From Alligator mississippiensis (Eukaryota > Chordata > Crocodylia > Alligatoridae), in NCBI RefSeq assembly GCF_030867095.1, contig NC_081824.1:47836882-47900881 (forward strand): a DNA stretch of 64,000 bases. Direction: 5' to 3'. The notes below the pieces were generated by a model, which was not told where the DNA came from, made no database searches, and saw only the letters and a list, made by a program, of their open reading frames with translations. A program made the position numbers and the translations under genes. Shown in pieces: positions 36,106 through 47,865 of the stretch (position 1 is its first letter; every line of letters begins with the position of its first letter).

Positions 36106-37495
36106 ATCAGGTAAGAAATTGATCCCTGCTTAGTTCTGAAAACTGCTTTCAACTCAGATAAGCCAGTCAAACTAACAACACCTTCTAGCATGTCTCTAAT
36201 CTAATTAGCTAATATTTAACATTGCTGAACTTGGCTGGAGACCAATGGAAATGTGCTGAGTCATGACATTACACAACACAACACCTAATTTATGAGCCTG
36301 GATGTTTTTTCCTCGTGCTGTATAGTAATTTATCATGTTCTGTTAGACAAAGGCAGTGCTGTTACAGTACAGGGCTCTCTCCTTCAGGTCCTTCCCATAG
36401 AGATTGTGCTTTGCTGCAATATAGTTGAGAATGGCTCTGGTCTGCACCATCTTCATCCCATCAATTTCCACTAGGGGTACTTGCTGGAACAGTAGAACGC
36501 CCGCTTTTAAAAGAAGTGAAAAAAAATCAGTGATTCAATCTCCCAATCATCCCCACTAAAGCAGAATTACCAAGTATCTGCTAACTTTCTCTGACTTTCT
36601 CTTGAGTAAGAACTGATAGGTGGCTAGGGGTTAGCATGCATGCAGCAGGTTCATTGTTTGGGATGATATATAAATATTGCTCCCCAATGAAAAGTTAATT
36701 CTCAGATATTCCTTGAACCATCACAGCTATGATACTACAACAATCCTGCTATGTGCAAGAGTGTGCATTTAGGCAATGTCACAATGCAGTGGAAATAATC
36801 TTTGAAAACATGACAAAACTCTTTTGAATTCTAAATTGGGAAACAATTCTAATAAAATGCATTCAAGGAAGCTTACACTGTTGCAGCTTTATAAGTTCTT
36901 CTCTGGTTTCAAAGAAATATTCTTCAAACTGGAAGACAAGAAAGTAGAGTGAAGGTTTTTACTGCTACTGCCCATGAGAAAATTAAGATTAATTGATATT
37001 TCCCTTTGGGATTTTATATTTTGAAACAGTCTTTTAAGGCATTCAGTGTTTTTTCAAACAATTCTGCCTGCATCACAGTCTCCCGTTGCCTCTTCATGCT
37101 TCACACATACTCACTGAATTGTGGCAACATCTGCCAAATATAGACAGTAGTCAGAAAACTCAGCACACTTCCTTCTGTGCAAGGCCAGCACACAATTACA
37201 TTCATGCTGGATATTACATGGAGTGTTTAGCAAGCCAGCATGGGTGGGGTAAGGAGAAGGAAAAGTACTTGTTGCAGTGATCGGACCATACTCTGGGGTT
37301 TTATTATAACCTCTGAGCAGAAAGAAAGAAGGTTGTGTGCAACAGCAACACCCAGAAATGTGCTAGGTTATGGAAACCCAGTATGGCAGGGCTACCATAA
37401 CTCTTGTGCTTGTCCCACCATTCAGTTAGCAGCAGAAACAGTTTGTTAATTTCTATTAATATTGTACTATCTGTTTGAGTTGGGTAGGCCAGTAG

Positions 37496-37776
37496 CAGTG
37501 ATTCTCAACCCAGGTGCCATAGCACCCTGGAGTGCCTTGAGATCCTTTCATGGGTGCCTCAGGCTACTTCACAATGTTAACACTGTTAGGTTTACAGACA
37601 TGATTCACAAGATAAACCCAGAGATTTCAAACAGAAATACATAGCTGTAGGCTTTCAGACTTCTGTGCAATAGAAATGTTGCTCTATTATTTTTTGTATG
37701 CAAAAAAAATGAATGGAGACTAAGAACTGGCATTTTTCCAGGGAGTTCCTGGAGTCTAAAAGGTTGAGAACCTCTG
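37496..37776. mobile_element. hAT-like MITE in gene 2 intron 2
   Basis: The ends cagtgattctcaacccaggt and aaggttgagaacctctg are inverted copies. 281 bp, non-coding. The flanking 8-mers agree poorly, so the target duplication has decayed or the ends are slightly misplaced. Confidence 0.65.
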
Positions 37777-40477
37777 GTCTACAGGACCCATCCCCAGTGT
37801 GATACCTCACTTTGACCAATACCAGGACTGACCTGGACACTTTCATTATTCAAAGATGTACTTTTTAGAGTGTGCGGTAAAGAGTTTTTGCTCTGGCTGT
37901 AAAAGATCCACATCCTCTTTAGACTGGGTAAAGAGGTGAGACACACACAGCACAGAGTAGAAGGTTATGGATGTCATAGTCATCAGTGAAGATAGATATC
38001 TGACCTTGCTACTTGAACTGAAAGTACAACTCCATGATGTCTCTGGTCACTAGAGAAACATATCACCATAAACAGCCAGGAGTCATTAGGCTGGCTGCAT
38101 ATTTGCAGTTATCAATTGTGTATATGAATGGAGTATTGAAGTAACAACTACCACTAGATCATGTTTCTATATGGAATGGACATTTCTATTCAATTGTGCA
38201 CGTGTACTAGGATTTCTTTATGAAACAGAAGTGTACCTCAACCCCAGCCGCTGCCAGGAGCCACCGTATTGTTTCCATTCGGCCTCTGCCATTGAAATAG
38301 TGCAGCTTGACTTTTCCAGACATGCTTTTACCTGTCAGTTTTCCTGTTAAATAAAACAGTGAGGACAAATAATTGAAGAACCAATATGAAAAATCTCGGA
38401 GTCAGTGACTGAGGAAGACAGCATGGTGTGGATGCCTTTAAGAGTGTTATTTACAAGTGTTTACATTTGCCTGGGGATTGCAGGAAGGAACAGCAGAACT
38501 GTAGGCAAGGTGTTGTTCTCTGAATAAATAAGCTTTATCATTCTATATGCTTAACTTTTTGGTCTTTTGAGAACAACACATGGTACCATGAGTGGGGTAA
38601 GAAAAAGGGCAAAAAAGGAGCATCTCAGAATTCCAGAAGAGTTAAAGCTGTCCAGCAGTGCAGCAGAAAGCTGGAAGAAATTTAAGCAGAGCTTCACCAT
38701 ATGTGTAATGGCCAGTGGAGCTACAGAGAAGGAAGAGTCACTCAAGGTAGCTTTTTTTTTTTTTAATATAGCAGGTTCAGAAGCTCTCTGTCTCTTTATA
38801 ATAGCCTAGGACGGTTAGAAGCAGAACAGAAAAGCTATGGCACAGTAATAAAAAAAGTTTGAGGAATATTGTATACCCAAACAAATTGAAACTTTTGAAG
38901 AGTATAATTTCTACCTCAGACAGCAGAAAGAATGTGAGACAATCAAAGAGTTTATCAAAGACCTCTGACTGCTGAACCAGACATGCAACTTTGGAAACCT
39001 AAATGCGTCTATGATCAGAGACCAAACAGTATTGGGCATAAGGGATACAAGCCTCAGGAAAAGACTGCTAGAGGGTCCTGAGCTTAATTTGGAAAAGGCA
39101 GTTAGAATGTGCCAAGCGGCTAAGATAACAAATGCCTGGCTGCAAGAGCTGGAGGAAAAAACAGAATAAGGTAAACTAGACAGGATTACAAGACTGTAAA
39201 AACCTAAGACAACACACAAACAATACAGAAAGGAGGACCTCACTATGAAGCAGACAAGCAGAGGTCATAGAGAATTGCTTGAAGAAACAATGGTCAGCTG
39301 CAGATGCTGTGGGGGTTACCACAAACCCATGCAGTGTCCTGAATTTGGTATGTGCTGCAACAAATGCAAAAGATTGAATCACTTTGCAAGAGTTTGTAGA
39401 AAGGAGCAGGACGCACCACACAAGAAACAGCAGGTGCATGCTCCATACAGTGAGGAAAAGGAAGAATTCCTCATTGGCACAATGCAAAAAGGTCATTCTT
39501 CTGAGGATTGGACAATCACCTTGGGCACCAATGGACTAATGGTAACTTTTAAATTAGATACAGGGGCACAGGTCAATGTAATGCCACAATACATTATTCA
39601 AAAAATGAAAACTAACCCTGTGTACTATGAGAATAAGAAAATAGTACTCAGACCATATAATAGGAACATGATTGCTACAAAGAGTGTTTGTATACTGCAT
39701 GTTAGACACAAAAGTAATATAATAAAAATTGCCACGTCTGGGGTGTCCCTCTGCCTCTCCCGTGGCACTGCTGCTGCTCCTGCAGGGCCCGCAGGTGATT
39801 TTCCCTATTATGCCTATTATGCCCCTGGACCATGGGGGCTCGGCAGCACAAGCTGCTTTGCCCCGAGCAATGGTGGCTTGGAGAAACTGGAATTGCCATG
39901 GTAGGCACTTCCAGTTTCACTTTGTCTTACAAGCCAGCATACCAGTTAGTGGAGCCGGATAACAGAACTTTTACTGTACTCTCACCATGCATGCTCCAAG
40001 AAATGTTCCCCTTGTATTAAGTGAGAAACTGAAAAAGAAATTAGTTAGATTAGTTAACATGGATATAATAAAAAGAGTAGAGCAACCAACTGCTTGGGTT
40101 CATTCATTGATCATAGTAGGAAAAAAAGATGGATCCTTAAGATTGTGCCTGGATCCTAAGCAAATGAACGGGTACATCAAAAGGAAACATTTTCCCATTC
40201 CTACCTGGGAAGAGGTTTTTGACAACTTGGCAGAAGCTAAATATTTCTCCAATTTGGATGCCTCTTCTGGGGTTTGGCAAGTTGTCCTAGAAAAGGAAAA
40301 CACTAGATTATGTACCTTCAATATGCCCTTTGGAAGGTATTGCTTTTGTAAGCTTCCTTTTGGATTTCACAGAAAGGTGCAATGCATTTTTGAAGGTCTT
40401 GATGGAACTATGGTTTATATTGAAGATGTATTAGTTTGGGGAAATAATGTGGAAGAACATGACGAGGCTAAGGTAGG

Positions 40478-41225
40478 TGTCATGACCCAAAGGTCTGATT
40501 TTTTGTGTGTGCTTCAGCACTAAGAATTATCCCCGTGGGTTTACAGCTTCATTGCACGGAGTTCTGCTGCTCAGAGAACCCGCGTGCAAGGGAGAGAGTT
40601 CCCGCCACTTTGCAGCTATCTTTGCAGGGTGCATTTCCCTTTGCAACACAGAAATGCACGGTGCAAAGAGTTCCCACTCGTTGTATGCAAATTTGTGTCC
40701 CGCAATTGGCTAGTTCTAAATTATTCCCATGTGGCAGCTAGCAATTGGCCTGCTAGCCGTATAAGAGGCTTGAGCAGTTTCTGCCCAAGGCGAAGAGGAC
40801 TCCGCATCCATCTCGTGGGGACTCTGGGTGTGTGCGGCAGGGTAATAGAAACCCTGTGTGTTGCTCAGAGGAGTTTGGCGGCCTGATCCACCGCCCACCT
40901 CTTCCCGTCTTCGAACGGAACCTTCTATAAGACGTATCGACAAGTTTTATGCGCGCTTGTCCTGGACATCCGGAGCTCTGTGTGCGTGGAGCCTAGCAAC
41001 CTCCACATGATTGTTCGTGTTTTCTGTTGTAACCGCAACTCAAGCAAGTTCTCAGCCTGCACCGCGACCATCTCAGTGTAAGTAAACAATTAAAATCAAC
41101 CGTTACATGTCTGTGCCTAATTCTAGCTCGGCGCCCGCCCTCTCCTACCCAGCCTGCCCGGGCTGCCGGCCACAGCCCGCATGCAGAGTGACGAAAAGGG
41201 CCCGGGGTCTGACCCGGCCCGCACA
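40478..41225 (+). repeat. 5' LTR of the nested element
   Basis: 748 bp, starting TGTCATGACCCAAAGG and ending GGCCCGCACA. Matches 43532-44325 along its length. Contains tataagaggcttgagcag (TATA-like, about 40.76 kb). Confidence 0.85.
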
Positions 41226-42601
41226 TGGCGACGAGGATGGGATCAGGAGAGGGCTCGCTAGAGTTAGAATTAGTTGAGAACTGCCCTTGGAGAAGTGGGA
41301 GACGCAACGTAACAAGTGTTGCGGAACTGGAGGTGCACATTGCGTACCACCAGGCGGGCGGAACGGGCAGGAGATGTGTCCGTGGACACCTTTCGCTAAG
41401 GGGAGAAGAAGGAGCTCCCGAAGTCGGAGCCCTAGAAGGGAAAGAAGTGTGTCTGCACCCCGCGGCGTTCGGGTGTATCATGGGCGATGAGCGGGTCCTG
41501 TACAGGCCCCTCGATGCTATAACCCTTGCCGAAGTCGACCCGGTGAGCGCAGTAAGCCTGACCCCCACCCGGGAGTGTGTCTGTTGCTCGCGGTGTGCCC
41601 GGGAGATGGGAGAGCCGATGCCGATTGTCCGGTTCTCCCCTTGCATGGTGGTGCCTAGACTAAGGAGTCGAGATCGTCCGTCCGAGCTCCGTGAAAACCC
41701 GGAGACAGAGGACTGCGCCGTAAATGAGAGAGTGGTCCTACAGTGCGACAAGGGGGGAGAACTAAATGCAACTTTTCAGACTATGACAGATCTGATGAAT
41801 AAAACTTTAAGTTTGAAGACCCAGCTGCGTATGGCTGTTCGGGCGGTTGGAGAAGCGGCTGAGAAAGGGGATCTTAAACTGCCCCAACAAGATGGCACTG
41901 AGCAGAGGGAAGACCACGTGGAGAAGCCAGAAGAGAGGGATGGAGCTTCGGAAGAGCCCGTGAGGGTTCGGCCGGTGACTCCACCCAGCGACGCAGCGTC
42001 GATTCTGCCGACCACGCCCCTCTGCCGACAGGAGGGGGAGTCAAGCGGAGGAGTGCATCCACCCCTCCCTCCTGAAACAGCAACAACCCCCACTGTAACA
42101 ATGACTACAGCTCCGACAGAAACAGCAACAGCAACGACAGCTTGCGAAGAAATTGATCAGCCTGCAGCATCAAGCAGCCCAGTCATCGGTCCGCAGAGTG
42201 CAGTTCATGCTACCACCTATTACACTCGTTCCAGAGCCGAACTGCAGAATTTGTGTAGAGAATCCAGGATCCGACCCAAAGAAACTCTGGCTGTGTGGTT
42301 GGGACGTCTGGTCAAGGAACTTGGGTCCAACCTCCTGGACCAGGAAGAAGCAAGCTTCTTGGTGAGACAAGCTTCATGGAGTAGGGGACATGACACCGAC
42401 ATCAACATGGTGGCATTTAGCATCCACTGGCCTATTCCGATTCCAGCGCTTGTGGCAGGAGTGATCGAACAGAAGGCCCACGCATGGCATGATGGCCGAC
42501 CAGAGCACACCGGTGCAGAACAGCTTGTACTGGCTATTATCGGAGTTTCGTATTGCGCCTGGAACCCAAGAGAATGTACGCTGGGACTGACACCGCTCTA
42601 G
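41226..42601 (+). other. Gag-like reading frame of the nested LTR element (fossil)
   Basis: An open stretch of about 458 codons directly after the 5' LTR. The second half has a Pro/Thr-rich linker (TATPTVTMTTAPTETATATT-like) followed by a helical segment (YYTRSRAELQNLCRESRI, ETLAVWLGRLVKELG) of the kind seen in retroviral capsid regions. No zinc knuckle, protease or polymerase motif was recognised. The gag assignment rests on position and general character. Confidence 0.5.
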
Positions 42602-43531
42602 CGAATGCGACCATGGCCTCACCGTCACCTGCGAGACCCTGGAACCGTTCCAGTGACCCTCGACAGCATAGATAGTTGTCTTAAGGTCTACGGGCAAAGA
42701 AACATCGTGGTTTTGCAAATTGTGCTTAACCCAATGGTCGATCATCCTGTGAGTAGTCTCCTTCATCAGTTGCCAAGACTGCGCGTCCTCGTGGAGCCAA
42801 GACTATTCAGCGATCGGGAATGTCAACGCCCGACTGAGGCTCAGAACACGAAACACCGCGAATCCGAACGTCCAGTATTACACCAGAGAACGCAAGAGGA
42901 GCGATACATGTTTGGATTCCTCCTACAGCGCTCTGGACTAAATAAGTGACAGCTTCGGATTTTGGGAGACGCGGGACAATGGCAGCTAGCCTACGAGTTA
43001 GGTTTTCATTATCTAGAAGAAGGCGATGTTGACTCCTTGACGATTTCGTCGAGTTGCTGAGTCGGAAAAGAGAAAGAGCTGTCCAGTATAGAATCGTGTT
43101 TACATATTTGTATTTAATAAGTGATAATAAGTTTAATCGACTGCATTATCGTGCGGTCCTGTGTGATTTTGTAAATAGTAGTGAATAACCATTTTAAGAG
43201 AGTTCTTTTACAGATCAGGGATTCAGAGTGCGTGGTGGAGAGAGGCCCCGAGAGGGACAACATCACCGAAAGGAACGAAAGCCTGACGCGCGATTCCACC
43301 ATGACGCCCACTGAAATCATGATCGTCCAGTTTTTTGTTATGAATGTGATTTTATGTATATGTGTGTGTGCCGGCTATTATTTAATTCAATCCCTTGAGG
43401 ACGAACTTTTATTGTTAACTGATTTTGTTTTTGCTCGTTTAGTTTCGCGAACCATTGACAGAGCTGTTAATAACCCAGATGATAGGGTTAATAATGAAGT
43501 ATAATTCTATTGTGCCTTCAGCAAGGGGGGA

Positions 43532-44325
43532 TGTCATGACCCAAAGGTCTGATTTTTTGTGTGTGCTTCAGCACTAAGAATTATCCCCGTGGGTTTACAG
43601 CTTCATTGCACGGAGGAGTTCTGCTGCACAGAGAACCCGCGTGCAAGGGAGAGAGTTCCCGCCACTTTGCAGCTATCTTTGCAGGGTGCATTTCCCTTTG
43701 CAACACAGAAATGCACGGTGCAAAGAGTTCCCACTCGTATGCAAATTCGTGTCCCGCAATTGGCTAGTTCTAAATTATTCACACGTGGCAGCTAGCGATT
43801 GGCCTGCTAGCCGTATAAGAGGCTTGAGCAGTTTCCGCCCAAGCTGAAGAGGACTCCGCATCCATCTCGTGGGGACTCTGGGTGTGCGTGGCAGGGTAAT
43901 AGAAACCCTGTGTGTTGCTCAGAGGAGTTTGGCGGCCTGATCCACCGCCCACCTCTTCCCGTCTTCGAACGGAACCTTCTATAAGACGTATCGACAAGTT
44001 TTATGCGCGCTTGTCCTGGACATCCGGAGCTCTGTGTGCGTGGAGCCTAGCAACCTCCACATGATTGTTCGTGTTTTCTGTCTGCGTGGAGCCTAGCAAA
44101 CTCCACGTGTGTTCGTGTTTTCTGTTGTAACAGCAACTCAAGCAAGTTCTCAGCCTGCACCGCGACCATCTCGGTGTAAGTAAACAATCTTAAAATCAAC
44201 CGTTACATGTCTGTGCCTAATTCTAGCTCGGCGCCCGCCCTCTCCGACCCGGCCTGCCCGGGCTGCTGGCCACAGCCCGCATGCAAAGCGACAAAAAGGG
44301 CCCGGGGTCTGACCTGGCCCGCACA
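43532..44325 (+). repeat. 3' LTR of the nested element
   Basis: 794 bp, with the same ends as the 5' LTR. The extra length is mainly a short tandem duplication of the gcgtggagcctagcaa segment. Confidence 0.85.
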
Positions 44326-44795
44326 GTAGGCACTAAAAAGAGCTTACAGAGCAGGTTTGAAATTAAATAAACAAAACTGCAAATTCAGGGGCAAACAAAT
44401 AACATATCTGGGAGAAAAGCTCTCTGAGAGAGAGGTGCAAATCAATCCTGCAAGGGTTAAAGCCATTACAAACATGCCACCTCCTACAGATAAGGAAAGA
44501 GTGCAAAGTTTACTGGGAATTATCAGTTTTGTTGGAAAATATCTACCTAATTTAGCAAAGCAGACCAAACACCTTAGATTACTTCTATAAAAGAATGCTC
44601 AGTGGGTATGGGAACATGACCATGAAAAAGAATTTTAAAACTTGAAGGAAAAAATAATGAAAGCATGAAACCCCTGGTACTAAAATACTATGACCCTAAA
44701 AGACTCATTAAATTGTCAACAGATGCTTCTAAAGAAGGCATTGGAGCAGCTTTGCTTCAAAAACATGGGGATAGCTGGAGACCCGTACAGGTTTC

Positions 44796-45640
44796 CCTCG
44801 CCAATTGTGGCAGTTAGGTTCTGGAAAATTCCCGGGGTTGGCAAAATTGTGGTTGGTAAAACTAAAGGCTTATGGGAAAAATGGGGCCAGGGACTTGAAT
44901 ACTGTACTGTATAGTGTATAAAAATCATTTTTACTTACCTTTAATACACATGGTAGTCACTAGGTGTACCCCTAGGGGTACTTAGGTTATAGCGGGTATG
45001 TGCTGGTGGACAGAGCACACCCTTGGCACAGCGGCAGCATCTCCCCTGGCATGTTCGCCTCTTACCAGGGGGAAGGGGAGGAGAAAGGGGATGGAAAATA
45101 CGTAGGAGACACCAAGCAACAACTGCGCAGCAAAATGAGCGCACACCGAAAATCTCTCAAAGACAAGAACAGAATACCACCTGTTTCCAAACTCTCAGGC
45201 CTGATCCTCAAAGGGAATTTACAAACCACGTTTCACAGATGAGCCTGTGAACTGCACTTCATCAACCTGGATACAGAAACTCACGGACTCAATATAGATG
45301 TTGGAATTCTGACGCAATACAACTGGCCGGACATCTGACGCCCCAGGTGCCTGTCCACTTTCACCTGCTACATTCCCCTTTCCCCCTACCCCAGTCTGTC
45401 CCTCACCCCCTGAGGCCTCCATTTCCATTTTCACTGACTGACTTTCTTGCCTGCATTGCATGCTAGCCTCTGGCTTCTTTACTATTCCTTCCATCTTAGA
45501 AGAGCACAAGCACACTAACTACAGATGCTTCCTCAGGCTGTCAAAGGGTTTTTCAATCCCAAAGTTTGCTAATATATATTTCTCCAACTATTCAGTTGGT
45601 CTACTAAAAGATATCGGATAGACCCAAAGAACCTTGTCTG
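44796..45640. other. Mixed sequence with a possible Penelope-type GIY-YIG remnant
   Basis: 45.09-45.24 kb encodes YVGDTKQQLRSKMSAHRKSL, which resembles the GIY-YIG endonuclease core carried by Penelope-like elements, and the following text THGLNIDVGIL fits the usual C-terminal part after a break. The rest is unrecognised. A perfect 16-bp palindrome (gtacccctaggggtac) lies near 44.97 kb. Confidence 0.35.
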
Positions 45641-46360
45641 CCTGGCGTGTGATTCCTCAGCTTCCTACCTTCCCTACACTGCAGACCATGCCTCTCAGAT
45701 GGCATCCCAGGCAGCTAATCTGAGTTCACCTGGAGCCTCACAACTCCACTGCAACCAGCAAGCCTCAGGCTTCTCAAAGATCTTTGGGGTCTGGGCTTTC
45801 CCCAGCCAGGACTATGCATGCGTGTGGTGGCTGGAGGTTATAAGGCACCTTCTATCTGCCTTTCACCAGGGAGGTCCTCAGTCCTGGCATTTCCTGGGGG
45901 CTGCTGTGCCACCGGCAGTCCCACCAGGCCTCCCGACCCTGGCAGGGTACAGTTGTAGGTCATGTGCAAGACCTGGGGCCTCCTCCTTCCCCATAGACCC
46001 ATCCCATACCTTCAAGCTTGTCCTGGAACAGGAGTTCAGCAGGGACATGTTCTTCCCCTGATGGCTGGTGATGCAGTGCGTGCTGCCTCCAGCTCTGAGA
46101 GCAGGGCATTAAATGGTTCAGAAACCAGAAACAGGTGCAAACAGAGCTTGGGGAACCCCAGCAGCAGGAGGTTCACCTTGAGGAATACTAACTGCTCCAC
46201 CAAACCAGAATCCCCCTGGTGTCTATTTCTATAGGGAGAGGAGGGCTGCCATGCCTCCCACAGTGCTTCTACACCCACTCTAATCCCTTCACTTGGAGAG
46301 GGGGGTATGTCTTGGAGTACCACCCAGGTTACATTTTGGGGGCTAGTCCAGGATTACCAC
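45641..46360 (+). mobile_element. Possible class I ERV LTR remnant with tRNA-Pro-like primer site (fossil)
   Basis: 46337-46354 reads tgggggctagtccaggat, close to the primer-binding site of gammaretrovirus-like elements (tgggggctcgtccgggat), and is preceded by an ACA-TTT junction like an LTR end. The upstream boundary is not defined, and no gag follows. Confidence 0.35.
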
Positions 46361-46637
46361 CCAGGTTACAGCTTTGTCTTGTCTTTTTTGGTTTATTACA
46401 TGCCATTTTAATTTAGACTAAGCTGTGTGTGCTCTCACTGTGTTTTACTGGGCTGTATTTTCACTTATGTGAAGGTTTTTGGATGTTCTGTCATGTGCTT
46501 GAGGTTACAAAGTGCTGTGTTTAATACATGCTTGCTTTGGAGATGGACTATTCTTGTTCAAGTTTTTATGAATTCAATGTCATTACCTTTGCCCCCACTC
46601 TCTCCTCCTCTGTCTGTCAGCAGCTGAATGTAGTACT
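46361..46637. other. Unrecognised spacer
   Basis: T-rich sequence between the possible ERV remnant and the solo LTR. Nothing is identified. Confidence 0.3.
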
Positions 46638-46791
46638 TGTGTTGTTCTCAAAAAAACAAGAAGTTAAACATATCGAACAATAAAACTTGTTTATTCAGGG
46701 AGCAGTACCTTGCCTACAGTTCGGCTGTTCCCTCCTGCAATCCCAGGGCAAATGTAACAAATTATATTTAACACTCTTAAATATATCCACA
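46638..46791 (-). mobile_element. Solo LTR of the Gypsy-like family, opposite orientation (fossil)
   Basis: The reverse complement matches the 5' LTR at 38427-38580 over its whole 154 bp: tgtgttgttctcaaaaaaac at the left, then ccttgcctacagttcggctg, ending tatccaca. No clear target duplication is seen. It is diverged, so an old insertion. Confidence 0.8.
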
Positions 46792-46954
46792 CTTCTTCCC
46801 CCTTTACATGTAACATTCTAATATTATAAAAGCCTACGTCTGTCTGTCCATAACACTTTATTTGTGCTCTGATTGGCTGATGGAAACAGCCAATCAGAGT
46901 GCTCCAAACATGGGGGAATGCCACCATGATTCTGAAGCTGGTTTGTGTTTTTGA

Positions 46955-47865
46955 CTATTCCACCTGAGGTGTAGCACCTTGTATTTCTCTGCTTATATTC
47001 TCTGCTTATATCTCCCCTTATATTGAACTTCATCCTATTAACTCTAGCCCAAATTTCCAGTCTGTCAACATTCTTCTGAATTGTTCTCAGATCCTCTGAT
47101 GTGTTCACAATCCTTCCCAGTTTCATGTTGTCTACAAACTTGCTCAAGAAGCTTTCTATGCCAGAATCCAAATTGTTAATAAACACATTGAACAGCACCA
47201 GCCCATGACAGATCCCTATGGGAATCCACTCAAAACCTCCTGCCATTCTGACATAGACCAATTAATAATTACTCTTTGCTTGCAGTTATGGAGCCAGCTA
47301 TTTAGCCATTTTGTCTAATCCAAATTTGTCCAATCTGTTTATGAGAAAGACATATGGGACCTTGTCAAAAGCCTTGCTAAAGTCCAGGTATACTATATCC
47401 ACAGCATTCCCTTCAGCCACACAAGTAGTTACTTTGTCAAAGAAGTTGATCAAGTTTGTTTGAAACACTGTCTTTTGTAAATACATACTGGTTCTTTGTG
47501 ATCAGCCTTTCCTCCTACAGATGCTTGCAAAAGGTCTTTCTTATGATGTGGTTCAGTAACTTCCCAGGTATTGTGGTGAGGCTAACCAGTCTGTAGTTCC
47601 CCAGGTCCTCTTTCTTGCCTTTTTTAAAGAGGGGCACTATGTTGGCTCTTTTCCAGCCCTCTGGCACCTGGCCAATCTCCCATGACTTCGTGAAGATCAT
47701 TGCCAAGGGCTCCAGCATCTCCTCTGCCAGTTCCTTCAGGACCCTGGGATGAAATTCATCCAGCCCTGCTGACTTGAATTCGTTCAGCCAGAACAAAAGC
47801 TCTCTGACTGTCTCTTGTTATCTCCTCCTTCAGCTTGCCCCCTTCTTTATCCAGATAATCCCTTT
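46955..47865 (-). mobile_element. CR1 LINE, RT domain fragment
   Basis: In minus-strand order: FHPRVLKELAEEMLEPLAMI, VPEGWKRANIVPLFKKG, GNYRLVSLTTIPGKLL, then DIVYLDFSKAFDKVP (palm motif A), then KFVDNMKLGRIVN and LEIWARVNRMKF. Frame breaks separate the blocks. The catalytic FADD-type motif appears as FVDN. Confidence 0.88.

Larger units (their letters stand above)
25325..37295. repeat. Left arm of a large inverted duplication
   Basis: Read backwards, this interval matches 49,488-60,330 in blocks. Matches include 37.30-36.97 kb with 49.49-49.80, 36.83-35.51 kb with 50.16-51.88, 35.2-34.96 kb with 55.56-55.80, 34.32-32.4 kb with 55.85-57.75, 28.97-28.8 kb with 57.87-58.06, and 26.53-25.33 kb with 58.07-60.33. 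It contains gene 2 exons 3-7. Breaks in the match are explained by insertions on one side or losses on the other. Confidence 0.85.
28761..38323 (-). pseudogene. GSTA: Alpha-class glutathione S-transferase copy 2, exon 6 end damaged (GSTA gene 2)
   Basis: Six exons match GSTA: 38237-38323, 36877-36928, 36371-36503, 34727-34868, about 32525-32641 and 28761-28883. Exons 2-5 and 7 are open with good splice sites and the same lengths as gene 1 (87, 52, 133, 142 and 123 nt). Tyr9, Arg15, the QQVP loop and VQTRA are present. Exon 6 reads normally to ILAK and then stops matching. The usual FPLLQ codons and the CAG/GTAA donor seen in the other copies are missing, and the sequence runs directly into intron. 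The nearby possible donors (GTGTAT just before 32525, or GTGAGC about 8 nt on) both put exon 7 out of frame, so the C-terminal helices would be lost after about residue 177. It is either a recent pseudogene or a gene with an unusual C-terminus. Introns hold a hAT-like MITE, CR1 fragments, a TIR element and a 3.2 kb foldback element. The gene sits head-to-tail with gene 1. Confidence 0.85.
40478..44325 (+). mobile_element. Younger LTR element nested in the Gypsy-like fossil, both LTRs present, no pol seen
   Basis: LTRs are 40478-41225 and 43532-44325, both TGTCATGACC...CCCGCACA and very similar; the 3' one carries an extra short internal duplication near 44.07-44.12 kb. The host element's five bases GTAGG occur on both sides (40473-40477 and 44326-44330), a clean target duplication. 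A purine run (agcaaggggggа-type, 43520-43531) abuts the 3' LTR as a polypurine tract should. The internal 2.3 kb holds a gag-like frame (41226-42601) and a short membrane-type frame near 43.3-43.5 kb. No reverse transcriptase, integrase or RNase H motif was recognised, so it looks non-autonomous. Its outline looks whole and it is fairly young. Retroviral (ERV-like) or other LTR ancestry cannot be settled by eye. Confidence 0.85.
38427..44795 (+). mobile_element. Old Ty3/Gypsy-like LTR element (fossil), truncated and hosting a nested LTR element
   Basis: Parts in order: a 154 bp 5' LTR (38427-38580, TGTGGATG...CAACACA), a likely primer-binding site right after it (tggtaccatgag), a gag-like region with zinc-knuckle motifs (CCGGYHKPMQC, CCNKCKRLNHFARVC, about 39.30-39.41 kb), a protease motif (LDTGAQVNV, 39.55 kb), reverse transcriptase (40.0-40.47 kb, SLRLCLDPKQMNG and CTFNMPFGRYCF), then after the nested insert the RT end and the start of RNase H (44.35-44.79 kb). 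No integrase or 3' LTR adjoins it. The motif style suits the Mag-type vertebrate Gypsy group; that assignment is inference. It is clearly broken, with several breaks, and older than the element inside it. The 39.74-39.95 kb part has different base composition and may be another insert. Confidence 0.85.

Noticed and set aside
44960-44985. Perfect 16-bp palindrome gtacccctaggggtac as an operator-like site
   Set aside because: A single short palindrome with no nearby gene and no second copy; it may be chance.
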